This document shows positions 50,488-59,475 of a DNA stretch of 64,000 nt, in pieces. The notes under the pieces are model-generated. The model was not told where the DNA came from and did not search any database. It was given only the letters and a program-made list of their open reading frames with translations. This DNA is from Hypomyces perniciosus (Eukaryota; Ascomycota; Sordariomycetes; Hypocreales; Hypocreaceae), in assembly GCA_008477525.1 (NCBI GenBank), contig SPDT01000002.1:1550001-1614000 (forward strand), read 5' to 3'. Position numbers and translations under genes: made by a program. Numbering within the stretch: the stretch's first letter is position 1; every line of letters starts with the position of its first letter.

Positions 50488-50612
50488 TGTTACAATACAA
50501 TACAATACAATTTATTAACGCCCGGCGGCTAACCTGAAAGGGCAACTTTAGCTAATGTGCATGTGTGTTTCTCAAGTTTGTCATATCTCCCAAAAGCCCA
50601 TGCGGTATTTTA
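50488..50612 (-). mobile_element. LINE (family F) 3' UTR fragment
   Basis: About 125 bp nearly identical to the 3' UTR of the LINE at 53349-55373: (ATTGT)n tail on the minus strand, then CGCCCGGCGGCTAA and CCCAAAAGCCCATGCGGTAT. A severely 5'-truncated insertion. Confidence 0.75.
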
Positions 50613-51388
50613 TGGGCTATAATACTGTCTGCTACCCTTGCAAGTAATTATATCGGGGTTGACTGACTGGCGAGCGAATTGCGCAAGTGTTGCTTTATTC
50701 AGCTTGTCTATAGTTGTTAGGGTACATACATAGTAGTGGAGGTTGTTGCTTTGTGGAATAGCGTGAATGCTATGCGTGAGAGAAGGAGGTAGTGGCCATG
50801 GTGAAGGCAGTTTAATAATGTACCAAGATCGGCTCTAGATTGGCTCTTATTACATACTCTGAAGGTCAAGAAATGGGCATTGTCCATTTTTTGACCATTG
50901 TGGGCCACTAATCGTTCCATTTCATGAGCAACTACAGGGTCAACCGAAACGAGTGTCCGCCTGTTTTGGTTCAGAAAATTAGTTAGAGCACAGACTAAAT
51001 GTGCCACATGTGGCTTTTACCGTGCCTCTACTCCGTACTGTGGTCCATATGTACTCACTAAGCCAGAAGTGATCCCTAGGTAGCTTATTGTTCTTTTCGT
51101 TCCTGTTTTTTTCGCGAGGCAATCTTTGAATTCTTTATAATACCACAACTAGGATCGGCTATTGTAAATGACACTAATAGCACGGCAGCTACATCCATAG
51201 TGACCGCAAGTTGTATGTGTGTGCTTTATGTATATGTACTCCGTATCCCGTGCATAACTGGTATGTACTCCGTACACTGAATACTTTTACATAACAGCTA
51301 TGTCGTAAGAAGACTACCGTGTCAATTAGTAAGCATATATTTAACCATTAAATTCTCTGTCCCTTCACTTTATACTTTGCTTGAATGT
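50613..51388. other. Spacer with repeated TACTCCGTA motifs
   Basis: A 96-codon minus-strand frame (50717-51007) has no recognisable domain and I do not call it. TACTCCGTA occurs at 51029-51037, 51237-51245 and 51266-51274. Confidence 0.4.
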
Positions 51389-51860
51389 TTCCCAGGACAG
51401 TATAGATTCCCAGGACAGTATAGATTCCCAGGACAGTATAGATTCCCAGAACAGTATAGATTCCCAGGACAGTATAGATTCCCAGGACAGTATAGATTCC
51501 CAGAACAGTATAGATTCCCAGGACAGTGGAATTTCCCAGGACAGTATAGTTTCCCAGGACAGTGGCATTTCCCAGGACAGTGGAATTTCCCAGGACAGTG
51601 GAATTTCCCAGGACAGTATAATTTCCTAGGACAGTGGCATTTCCCAGGACAGTATAGTTTCCCAGAACAGTATAGTTTCCCAGGACAGTATAGTTTCCCA
51701 GGACAGTGGCATTTCCCAGGACAGTATAATTTCCTAGGACAGTGGCATTTCCCAGGACGGTATAGTTTCCCAGGACAGTGGAATTTCCCAGAACGGTATA
51801 TTTTCCCAGGACAGTATAATTTCCTAGGATAATACAGTTTCCTGGGACAGCACGATTTCT
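51389..51860. repeat. 18-bp minisatellite, about 26 units
   Basis: Tandem array of TTCCCAGGACAG plus a variable hexamer core (TATAGA, TGGAAT, TATAGT, TGGCAT, TATAAT types), 18 bp per unit. Because 18 is a multiple of three, two plus frames (FPGQYR-like and SQDSID-like) and one minus frame (SWESIL-like) stay open across much of the array. Unit types are ordered: the left third is almost all TATAGAT units; the right two-thirds mixes the others, with a two-unit block (TATAAT then TGGCAT) recurring near 51618 and 51723. Units decay at the right end. No evidence of expression. Confidence 0.9.
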
Positions 51861-52036
51861 TAAGAAAGTGCTCTATTACGCCCCAACTATATGTATATAA
51901 AAAAAGCGCTACATATGAGAGGAGCTGAGCGTTTAATATCTTCCAAGTCGCACCATTCGAATCTTCCGCGGTTCCAGATCAGCGCAAGTTGACCCAGCCA
52001 AGTTGCTATCGACATGACCTCGATCCGCAAACGAAT

Positions 52037-52471
52037 ATGCCGAACCCTGAAGACTACACTATTGGGTGGATCTGCGCCATCAGCACAGAGCGCGCCGCAG
52101 AAGCCTTTCTTGACGAAGAGCACGATCCACCCGAATATCTCTCTCCCCATAACAATAATGATTATGCACTGGGCAAGATTGGGAAACACAACGTCGTTAT
52201 TGCCGTATTGCCTGACGGCGATTATAGAATAGCTTCCGCAGCCAGTGTCGCAAGGGACATGCCGCCTACCTTTCCTAATATTAGGATCGGTCAGATAGTG
52301 GGCATCGGCGGTAGTGTGCCAAGCATTAAGCACGATATCCGTTTTGGCGACATTGTTGTTAGTGCTTCTCGCGATGGGGAGGGTGGCGTGTTCTTGTCGG
52401 ATAACGTCGATCTAGTTGTTGGAATAAGCAAAAATGGGTATGCAAGGGAACGCGCGGCGTTCTGTTTCTAG
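52037..52471 (+). pseudogene. Nucleoside-phosphorylase head of an NLR-type protein, truncated
   Basis: From ATG 52037 the frame reads MPNPEDYTIGWICAISTERA, LGKIGKHNVVIAVLPDG, RIGQIVGIGGSVPSIKHDIR, FGDIVVSASRDGEGGVF, the typical start of fungal PNP_UDP domains found at the N-terminus of NACHT/NB-ARC NLR proteins and related with self/non-self recognition and programmed cell death. After GGVF the sequence leaves the family pattern and stops at 52471, about 145 aa, with no NACHT domain following. It is a truncated gene or an isolated first exon. A C-terminal NLR-type WD40 fragment on the opposite strand lies 3 kb away. Confidence 0.72.
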
Positions 52472-52826
52472 GATAAAATGGCTGGAAGAGAATCCAATGA
52501 AGATGGGAGGACCGGAGAGCAGAACAGAGAATATGGAGCAATTGAGTGGAATTCTGGCGCCCGATCTTCATGATGTGAACAAGCTGACTACGTAACTAGA
52601 TTTTCCAACAATAGCCTTGCCAAAGTCTCCCCTTTTGTCACATCCTGGCTTGGGACATTTCATTGGCTTGGTGTGTTTCCTTTTGTGACAACTTTTTGTT
52701 GGAGTTAGCCGTAGTGTGGATGACTGCGATAAGGAAATTAAGGAAAGGGACGGAGAGGTTAGGGAGTAGGTATATCACCACAAGCTGGGAAACAGGGACC
52801 ATACGGATGACCAACTTGAGTAGGTG
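52472..52826. other. Spacer
   Basis: No continuation of the NLR frame found and no other feature supported. Confidence 0.35.
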
Positions 52827-53168
52827 CTAAGCCCGAAAAACACGACCACAGCCTATTTCATCACATGGAAATTCTCTCGCCTCTGACTGAGATTTAAGGG
52901 AGGGTTTGTTATTCCCCGGTTGTTCGGGTTGGCCCATGCTGCGGGAGGGCCCAGTCAGATCTGAGCTAGTGAATTGATGATCCCCGAAAGAATCAGGAAT
53001 AAGAGCATCAAAAGAGAGCGAAGCAGAATATGGAGAAGCAGAAGGAGAAGGATCATCAGGTGATATAGAATAATGATTGTCCTGGCCATCTAAATTGTAT
53101 GTAAAACGCTTTTCGGTATCTTGAAAGGTAAGCCACTTCAGGCTCTTCTGCTCGAAAAGGTGGGCCTA
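52827..53168 (-). pseudogene. C2H2 zinc-finger gene fragment
   Basis: An open minus-strand frame without an ATG at its start begins right after a CTAG, which could be a splice acceptor, and reads FEQKSLKWLTFQDTEKRF, a Ser/Pro-rich stretch (SISPDDPSPSASPYSASL), then FPCDEIGCGRVFRA. The stop TAG at 52829-52827 falls where the family has the residue before HLLK, and HLLK follows it, so a C-x4-C finger is cut by a nonsense change. This looks like the tail of a transcription-factor-like gene. No full gene could be assembled. Confidence 0.45.
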
Positions 53169-53348
53169 GTATGCGGGAGGCCCAGGACGATTGTTAGTGT
53201 TTGGCCTTGGTGGAAGTACTAGGGGTCTCAAGTTCGGCCATACCCTTGCCCACTTCGCTAGGACACGGGGGCCGCGTGAGTAGGAAATTTTGCGGTTGAC
53301 TGGGAAAAGAAGTTAGGTACTTTATTGCTAGTGTAGATAGATAGTACA

Positions 53349-55373
53349 ATACAATACAATTTATTAACGCCCGGCGGCTAAGCCGAAAGGGCAACTCTAG
53401 CTAGTGTACATTTGTGTTTCTCAAGTTTGTCGTATCTCCCAAAAGCCCATGCGGTATCCTTCTCCTATTTATCATGTCTTGCAAGCCTTTTATCTTTCTA
53501 CGTGTTCTCGTGATTTAGTGATATTATATTATTAGCAAGCCAGCTTGGAGGCGATTCTACAAGTGTTCAGTGTCCTATCTTCGGCGACTGAAGCGTTGCC
53601 TGCCGTTCGTGCCACGAGGTGGTGAGTGTGGTTTGGGTCGGCTGTATAGTGTGTTAGTGGGTTTAGAGGTGCGGGTTCATCTCCCGCGATCAATTTGCAT
53701 CTAGTCGGCCTGTGGCTATTGCGAACCGGATTGTCGCTCGCACTGCTTCTAGGTTTGGCGTCCATTTGTCGTCATCTGATGCCGACCTTCCTCCCAAGTA
53801 TAAGGAGATATTGCCTCTTTGCGTTTCTGTACATTGGAGCATCTCTGTTCGGTACGATGTCCACTTTCTGCATCGGAACAGGAAGTGGTCAACCGTCTCT
53901 CTTTCATATCCGCATTCGCACAGATCTGACGGTACTGCGTTGATTCGAGAGAGATACGAGTTCAATCTTATCATGCCTGTCCTGAGTTGGGAAAACACGC
54001 CAGATTCAATCCGCGACAGGCTATCGTAGAGTATTCGAGTGTGCTTTCCCGGTAGTGCTTTATCTATTCTCTTGGAGTACTTTCCGACGTTTTCCGGAAA
54101 ACACCTGTCTTTTCGCTGTTGTGACCGTGCTAAGTTGAGTGTTGTTGACTGCATTCTAGGAAACTGAAGTTGCTGGGTGGCATACTGTTGGGTGGCCTGC
54201 CGCGCCTGCTCTTTAGCTCGTTGAAGCAGTTCGTTTTCTTCGCTTGTAGGGATCAATAGGACTGTCACTGTGTTCCCGTTCTTCCGCAACTCTTTAATCG
54301 AGTCGTAGATACATCGGACATATTCTTGTCCCGACTGTTGGTGCGGTTGTTTGAGCGTGAGCACGGCTGCTTTGTTGCTTGTCAACAGCGCAATGTTCCA
54401 GTGTCTAGCCCTTGGTATGTGTCGTCTTAGAGCGTATGCTATCGCTGCTAGTTCTCCACTGTAAGGGTTCTGTTCCGTTCTCTTGCCTAGTGTGAAGGAG
54501 AAGGTCTCGGTCTTCGGGCCGCCGCGTACGGATACCGGAATTTGGATTGCCCCGCCAACCCCCACTATTTCGTTCCGCGCCGAGCTGCTGACTGCCACGC
54601 GGATGGCCCAGTCTTTATCTGCCTTGGCTGCTGCCGTTTCATCTGCGATAGCATGTATACGTTCTTCCCACGGTGCTAATGTGAATGGATTAATCGTCTC
54701 TAGCTTTTCCATCTCTATATCCTTGAGCGCTATTGTCACTTGGTAAAGCGGCGACCGGTGGGATCTCCTGAAGGCCCGGATGCGAGAGGTTATTCGACGG
54801 AGGGGGTTGGTTTCGGGCAATGTGTGGATATCCGTCCACATTTTGATCGCCTTCCTCCATAACCGTTCTTGTACGGGGACGATATAAGCCTCCGCTTCCG
54901 CCACGCTCGTCGCTACCTTAAGGAACGTCCCGACGATAGCCTGTGCACCTACCCTTTGGACCCGGTTAATAGGCCCCGCGGCTTTGTCCTTGACTGCGTG
55001 CATCCATACATTGGAAGCGTAGTCCACCGCTGGGGCCACGGTAGCTGTGAACAGTTGCCGTGCCGTGGAGGGGGATATATTCCTTAGACGTTTCAGCTCC
55101 ATCGCGGCCCGTAGGCCCTTGGAGGCTGCTTCCGCAATATGCTCCTTGTACTTAAGTTCAGAGTCCATAATCACTCCTAGGACCTTGACGCTCTCTTTCG
55201 GCTCGACAATCCGTCCTTCAATAGTGAAGGGTTCCGAGTCGCTTTTGTACTTTTTCCGGGTAAAGTGTATAATAGCCGTCTTGTTTACTTCAAAAGTTGC
55301 ACCGCTTCTCTTTTCCCACTCTAGGGCGTCCTTGATGATTGCTTCGATGCCCTCGCGGTTGCTTTGAGCTGTC
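53349..55373 (-). mobile_element. LINE (family F), 5'-truncated, with 12-bp target duplication
   Basis: A non-LTR retrotransposon copy of about 2 kb. The target ATAGATAGTACA occurs at both sides (53337-53348 and 55374-55385). The minus-strand 3' end has a (ATTGT)n tail and a 3' UTR shared with 50488-50612. The 5' break lies within the reverse-transcriptase domain. Low divergence and absence of RIP point to a younger age than families A-D. Confidence 0.9.
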
Positions 55374-55375
55374 AT
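53690..55375 (-). CDS. LINE ORF2 C-terminal part: RT end, RNase H-like, zinc motif
   Basis: An open frame of 561 codons with no true start; the first Met spans the truncation point. In order: end of the reverse transcriptase with its thumb (NKTAIIHFTRK, VKVLGVIMDSELKYKEHI, RLRNISPSTARQLFTATVAP, YASNVW); an RNase H-like region (VGVGGAIQIP, SGELAAIAYALR, LLTSNKAAVLTLKQPHQQSG); then the zinc-binding end CECGYERETVDHFLFRC, finishing ATGRLDAN. Where RNase H usually has its first Asp the sequence reads VAVSSSARN, and LLTSNKAA lacks another Asp, so RNase H activity is doubtful. The upstream reverse-transcriptase active site and endonuclease are missing: a dead-on-arrival copy. Confidence 0.85.
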   Translation of the reverse strand: MTAQSNREGIEAIIKDALEWEKRSGATFEVNKTAIIHFTRKKYKSDSEPFTIEGRIVEPKESVKVLGVIMDSELKYKEHIAEAASKGLRAAMELKRLRNISPSTARQLFTATVAPAVDYASNVWMHAVKDKAAGPINRVQRVGAQAIVGTFLKVATSVAEAEAYIVPVQERLWRKAIKMWTDIHTLPETNPLRRITSRIRAFRRSHRSPLYQVTIALKDIEMEKLETINPFTLAPWEERIHAIADETAAAKADKDWAIRVAVSSSARNEIVGVGGAIQIPVSVRGGPKTETFSFTLGKRTEQNPYSGELAAIAYALRRHIPRARHWNIALLTSNKAAVLTLKQPHQQSGQEYVRCIYDSIKELRKNGNTVTVLLIPTSEENELLQRAKEQARQATQQYATQQLQFPRMQSTTLNLARSQQRKDRCFPENVGKYSKRIDKALPGKHTRILYDSLSRIESGVFSQLRTGMIRLNSYLSRINAVPSDLCECGYERETVDHFLFRCRKWTSYRTEMLQCTETQRGNISLYLGGRSASDDDKWTPNLEAVRATIRFAIATGRLDAN

Positions 55376-55522
55376 AGATAGTACAGTAGAGACCGAAATC
55401 AGTGTCCGGCTTTTTTTTCTATTGAACCTCTTTCCGCACGGACCACATCGTGGGGCCTGTGGCTTATACAGTACGAATAAGAATATAGCGACAAGTACTA
55501 TTCATACGCCAGCCTAACGGTT

Positions 55523-55705
55523 TTAGTCCATTTTTGGCTGGATTTCACTTCTGGCTTCAGTTCTGCTCCAAACAGCTGATACATTTGGTCGATACTCTGG
55601 AGGCAACCAAACCAGAGGCTTACTATCTTTTATAATCCATGTCTTGTCAGAGCTTATGCCATAGTCATGAAAGTCCGTATCTCGTGATAAGACTTCTGGT
55701 GGCAT
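55523..55705 (-). pseudogene. C-terminal end of a WD40-type NLR protein
   Basis: A minus-strand frame of 60 codons reads DFHDYGISSDKTWIIKD then LVWLPPEYRPNVSAVWSR. The phrase LPPEYRP after a W-I segment is the usual last blade and tail of fungal NACHT-WD40 proteins. Everything upstream is missing. It lies 150 bp from the LINE, and together with 52037-52471 suggests the leftovers of NLR-type genes. Confidence 0.55.
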
Positions 55706-55799
55706 ATTTATAATAGACGCATTAATTCATAGGACCCATGATCGGTAATGAGACGCAAGTTATCCGTTGCATCGAATTCTAAGTATTGTATAGACTGAC

Positions 55800-55965
55800 T
55801 ACGAGTCAAAGCGGCGCCATCAGACCAATGCGCGTGCGGACAGACCAGAGAAACGGTAGAGCTCTTTCTCTTCAATACACGACAACGCAAAGAGGCAACA
55901 TATCTTTCTGCAGTCAAAGCAAGTATTAGATTCGCAATCGCCACCGGTCGTCTCGATCCGAATTA
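55800..55965 (+). pseudogene. LINE C-terminal coding fragment
   Basis: The plus strand reads DQCACGQTRETVELFLF, then VKASIRFAIATGRLDPN-stop, the zinc motif and tail of a LINE ORF2 related to family F. The 5' part and 3' UTR are missing or unrecognisable. Confidence 0.65.
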
Positions 55966-56268
55966 GGGAGCCATCGGACGACCCACATACCCACTCTCCT
56001 ACACCCACGTACCCTGAACATCTTCAACAGCAGGTTGTCGCTTCAGTTGCCTAGATAGGATGCTGAACACTTAAAAAATGGCCTTTGAGCAGGCCTGCTT
56101 CGTAGAACACGCCCGCGAGGATTTGTAGGAACAAACATGGGGCATAGTGAAGAGAGTAAAGATTGAAGGCGGAACCGCAAGGGCTTGAACGAGATCAAGA
56201 TCATGCTTAAGCAGGGTCATGTACTAAGCAAATAGTTGCCCTCCTGGCTTAGGCCATCGGGCGGAATA

Positions 56269-56271
<3 letters not shown>

Positions 56272-56300
<29 letters not shown>
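56272..56300. repeat. (TG)n microsatellite
   Basis: 29 bp of uninterrupted TG dinucleotides, in a 600-bp stretch (55966-56590) with no gene I can support. Confidence 0.9.
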
Positions 56301-56303
<3 letters not shown>

Positions 56304-56590
56304 ATAAAGATCTAACAACAATTCGGACCTTTCCAAATTGCTCCCTTCTTCACAACTATGTACCAATACTGAGTACTGTATGCAATACGTAAAATAGAGT
56401 CTCAATTGCTTTATATAAAATGTTGCCTACTACTGGAACACTCTATCGGATAGAGAATAAACGGATGTACCTAAGGACGGTTTTATACACTTTGCTCTAT
56501 TCTTCCACTGCTTCTTCTGCTACTATCCGAAATCCAAGATGGCCACCGCCTTAACCAGCCTCTGTATCCTGCCGAGAGTATACGACACAG

Positions 56591-59081
56591 TTATTCCTCA
56601 TTCGCGACGAATGGGCTCCGGTCCCTCTGGCCACCCGTTCGCTGACTATCGTGGTCGTTGTTCCAAAGACTCCGCTCCAAAAGATGCTCAAGATTGGAGA
56701 GATGAACGCCTTGGAATGAACTCCACCCAGACGGCTTCGCGGACTGAACCCCTAGAACTGGTCGTGGCCCCCCAGAGAATGGACGTACCCGATCCATGCT
56801 TAACGTCACGCGATTAAAGTCAAACGGGTTTTCTACCTTGATGCCTGATCCTGGCACTAGGTCTACTTGTTCACCCTTAGGCATTCTTCCTGGCCACCAT
56901 CTATGAACTGAAAGCGCCGGACTGAATTCGACCACATACTGGTCACCTTGGACGTCAACGATTCGAGCAGGAAAGTAGAGTTGCGAGTTGTCAGTAACAT
57001 GGTAATGGAATCGGAAATCCGGGTACATGACGGGTGCCTCGATTGTGTCGCCGATATGGAAGCAACGATAAGGTCGAATGTCGTACTTTATGATGTTTCT
57101 TCGCCATGGTCGCCATAACCGCCGCGTGCCCTTTCCGAGTTGTGTCAACTGTTCTTCGGGAAAGAAAAAGCTGCCGCTATCTGTCTCATCCCCTTGACTA
57201 TCGTATTGAGCTTCTGTAATAATGTTCGGGGCTTGCATCGGTAAGTTGTCCCAATCGATATACTCTATCTCATCGCCGTCCACTGCCGTGACTCTCGCAT
57301 CGTACCAAAATCCGTCGTACTCGATCTGGCCAAAATCACAGAATGAGAATCGCACATTGGTATATGTACTTCCGGTGTTGCAGTAGAAATAATACATACC
57401 TGAACCTTTTCGCCAACTTTCGGTGGGTTGGCGAATACTTTCGACGGCCCCAGAAGAGTACAGTCAAACTCCGGTGTGGTAGAACTCGAAGAGTCGTCGT
57501 CATCACGTAACATCTTGTCGAAGGAATTCTTGAGAGGCCTCGTGGAAAACACAATAGCACTCGAACCCGCACCCGCCGTAATAACGTACTGTCCACCGTA
57601 ACATGCCTTGAACTCGGTGATGTAAAGGTCGCTGCTCCAGGCGTGACCACCTGATTCCAGCTCATACCGGATAGACAATGCAGCGCCGATAGAAATGCCC
57701 CCGATCGGGCGAACTTGCTTCGAGAGACTCTTACTCTCGATTTGACCGGTCTGAAGGTAGCGTACATAAACGTGAACGTCTTGAGTAGTGTTGTTCAAGT
57801 AAGCGAAGAGGGCGTCGCTGCTTGATTCCATGACCTCTCGCTCGGTAACGATTCCAAGTTCCTCAGTTGTTGGAACGGCCACAATTTGGGCAGAGATCCA
57901 ACCGACGTGATCAGAAGGGGACTCAATTGCCGCCGGCAAGGAAAGGTCCCCAGCTGCCCTTTCACATTCGACAAGTGTACCGTAGCCTGCATTTTCGAGG
58001 GCCAATCCTCTAAGCGTGTCAGACAAGGAGGAGTCGTGAAGAAGATTAAAATAGTCCCGAGGCTTGACGTAACCCTTGTGCAGCGGATCCAGAGCAGACC
58101 GAAGAGCTGGAAGCCAGAGAGGCCGGATGGTGGAAAGACGACGAGTGCCACTTTGATCGATGCGATAGCGAGATCCTTGCTTGTGAATGACGCTGATGTC
58201 TCCGGTTTCAAAAATCCCAGTGGGTATCTTTTTGAGAACAAAAGACGTTTCTACCTCATGTACGAAGCGTGCCCAAGATACGTATAATGTCTGTCAAGAA
58301 AGTGAAATGTGGGCATGATGCGGCCATATTGGGAATAGGGGGCTTTAAGCGTCCTTACCTCGTAGCGAAGAGCCGAGGCGCTGAGTTCATCTTTTTGAAA
58401 TCGATCCTTCCAAAATGATGCTCCTTCTGGGTTCTGCGCTTGATACTGTTGCACAGCTGACGTGTCGGGAAATAGAATAGCCTCCTGGAGTCGTTGCTGA
58501 AGGTGTTTGCATTCTTTCATGAGGCTTCCCACCATCTGGTCGATGCTAGCAAAATCCGTGCTGAGGTCCAGGTCAAGCAAGTGTTCATGTATAGCTGACT
58601 TTTTTACAGCGAGGGTGGATTTAACAATTTCCTTCCCACTCGCCCGTTCCTGTTGCGTCCTGATGTCTTGGAGCAGTACAGCATGCACTGCGCTGTATAT
58701 CTTTTGAAGCTGTTCGGCCTTGCGCTGAATTTCAGCGAGAAGGTCGGGGATCCTGTTGAAAGTCCATATTCGCTTGACAAATCTCTTGGTCTTCTCGGTT
58801 GCGGTTGTCGCTCCAGCAAGGTCGGTGTCCAGAGCCTTTGCGCACTCTGTGCACGAATGCGCAATGCTTTGCAGAACATCTAGGATATTCACGAATTCTG
58901 ATAAATTGGTTTTAATGATGTCCCCGTTCACGGGATTCTCAAATACCTTCAACAAAAGTTGAAGATTGGTGGTCAGCAATTGAAGGTCTCCGGCAGCTTG
59001 GTCGAGCGAGTCGAGTCGGGTCTTGATCTCTAACCCTAACTTGATGAGAAAATTCAATGTGGAGAGGATATCCACCGACAT
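56591..59081 (-). CDS. STAND-type N-terminus fused to Tudor/Agenet-like modules, 782 aa
   Basis: Three exons on the minus strand: 59081-58359, 58290-57400, 57325-56591, with introns of 68 and 74 bp (donors GTAAGG and GTATGT, acceptors GACAG and GCCAG), all in phase 0; 241+297+244 aa. Residues 1-241 are helical and coiled-coil-like (LSTLNFLIKLGLEIKTRLDS, AEQLQKIYSAVHAVLLQDI), resembling the helical N-terminal domains of fungal STAND proteins, but no NACHT follows. The middle and C-terminal parts contain repeated beta-rich segments: WISAQIVAV, SIRYELESGGHAWSSDLYI, VGEKVQIEYDGFWYDARVTA with EIEYIDWDN, and GDTIEAPVMYPD..YFPARIVDV. The pattern G-x-V..W/Y-x-A-x-V resembles Tudor/Agenet/chromatin-reader folds. 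The architecture is unusual and the role unknown. Shares a 394-bp divergent promoter with the SET-MYND gene. Confidence 0.8.
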
Positions 59082-59475
59082 GGCGATTGTGTGGCAGAGG
59101 AGTTGTACCGTGGTTTCTGATGGTGTAACTCAACAAGCGTCTCAGCTCTGGCTCCGGTGCAGTTACAGGTTCTGCTTCTTCTATGTAGCACTGGGGAGCG
59201 CTTGATCGGGGAGTGTTGACTGATTCATGAGGCCAAAAGGTGCGGCGGCTATTCGAACCATTAACATGCATTCAAGACATGCTTGGTAGGGGGTCTTGAC
59301 CCCGCCTGTTTGGCTCAATGTACCTATTTCGATGGCGAAGAAAATGTGGTTATGTAATCTCCATCCCACCACAAAAAATCGACGGCGCAAAACGTCTAGA
59401 ACTCCATAGTAGCTGCGAATTAGCTCATTCTTTCCCCCTTGCTTCTTCACTCACACTCTCTCTAATCTGATTCCC
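59082..59475. promoter_or_regulatory. Divergent promoter region
   Basis: The 394 bp between the start codons of the STAND/Tudor-like gene (-) and the SET-MYND gene (+). It must contain both promoters. A pyrimidine-rich stretch at 59430-59460 precedes the plus-strand start. No clear TATA box. Confidence 0.5.

Noticed and set aside
51365..51832. Repetitive peptides across the minisatellite as real proteins
   Set aside because: Frames are open on both strands only because the unit is 18 bp without stops in those phases; no start context or splice evidence.
53695..55367. Plus-strand frames over the LINE
   Set aside because: Shadows of the minus-strand LINE ORF2, which has recognisable motifs throughout.
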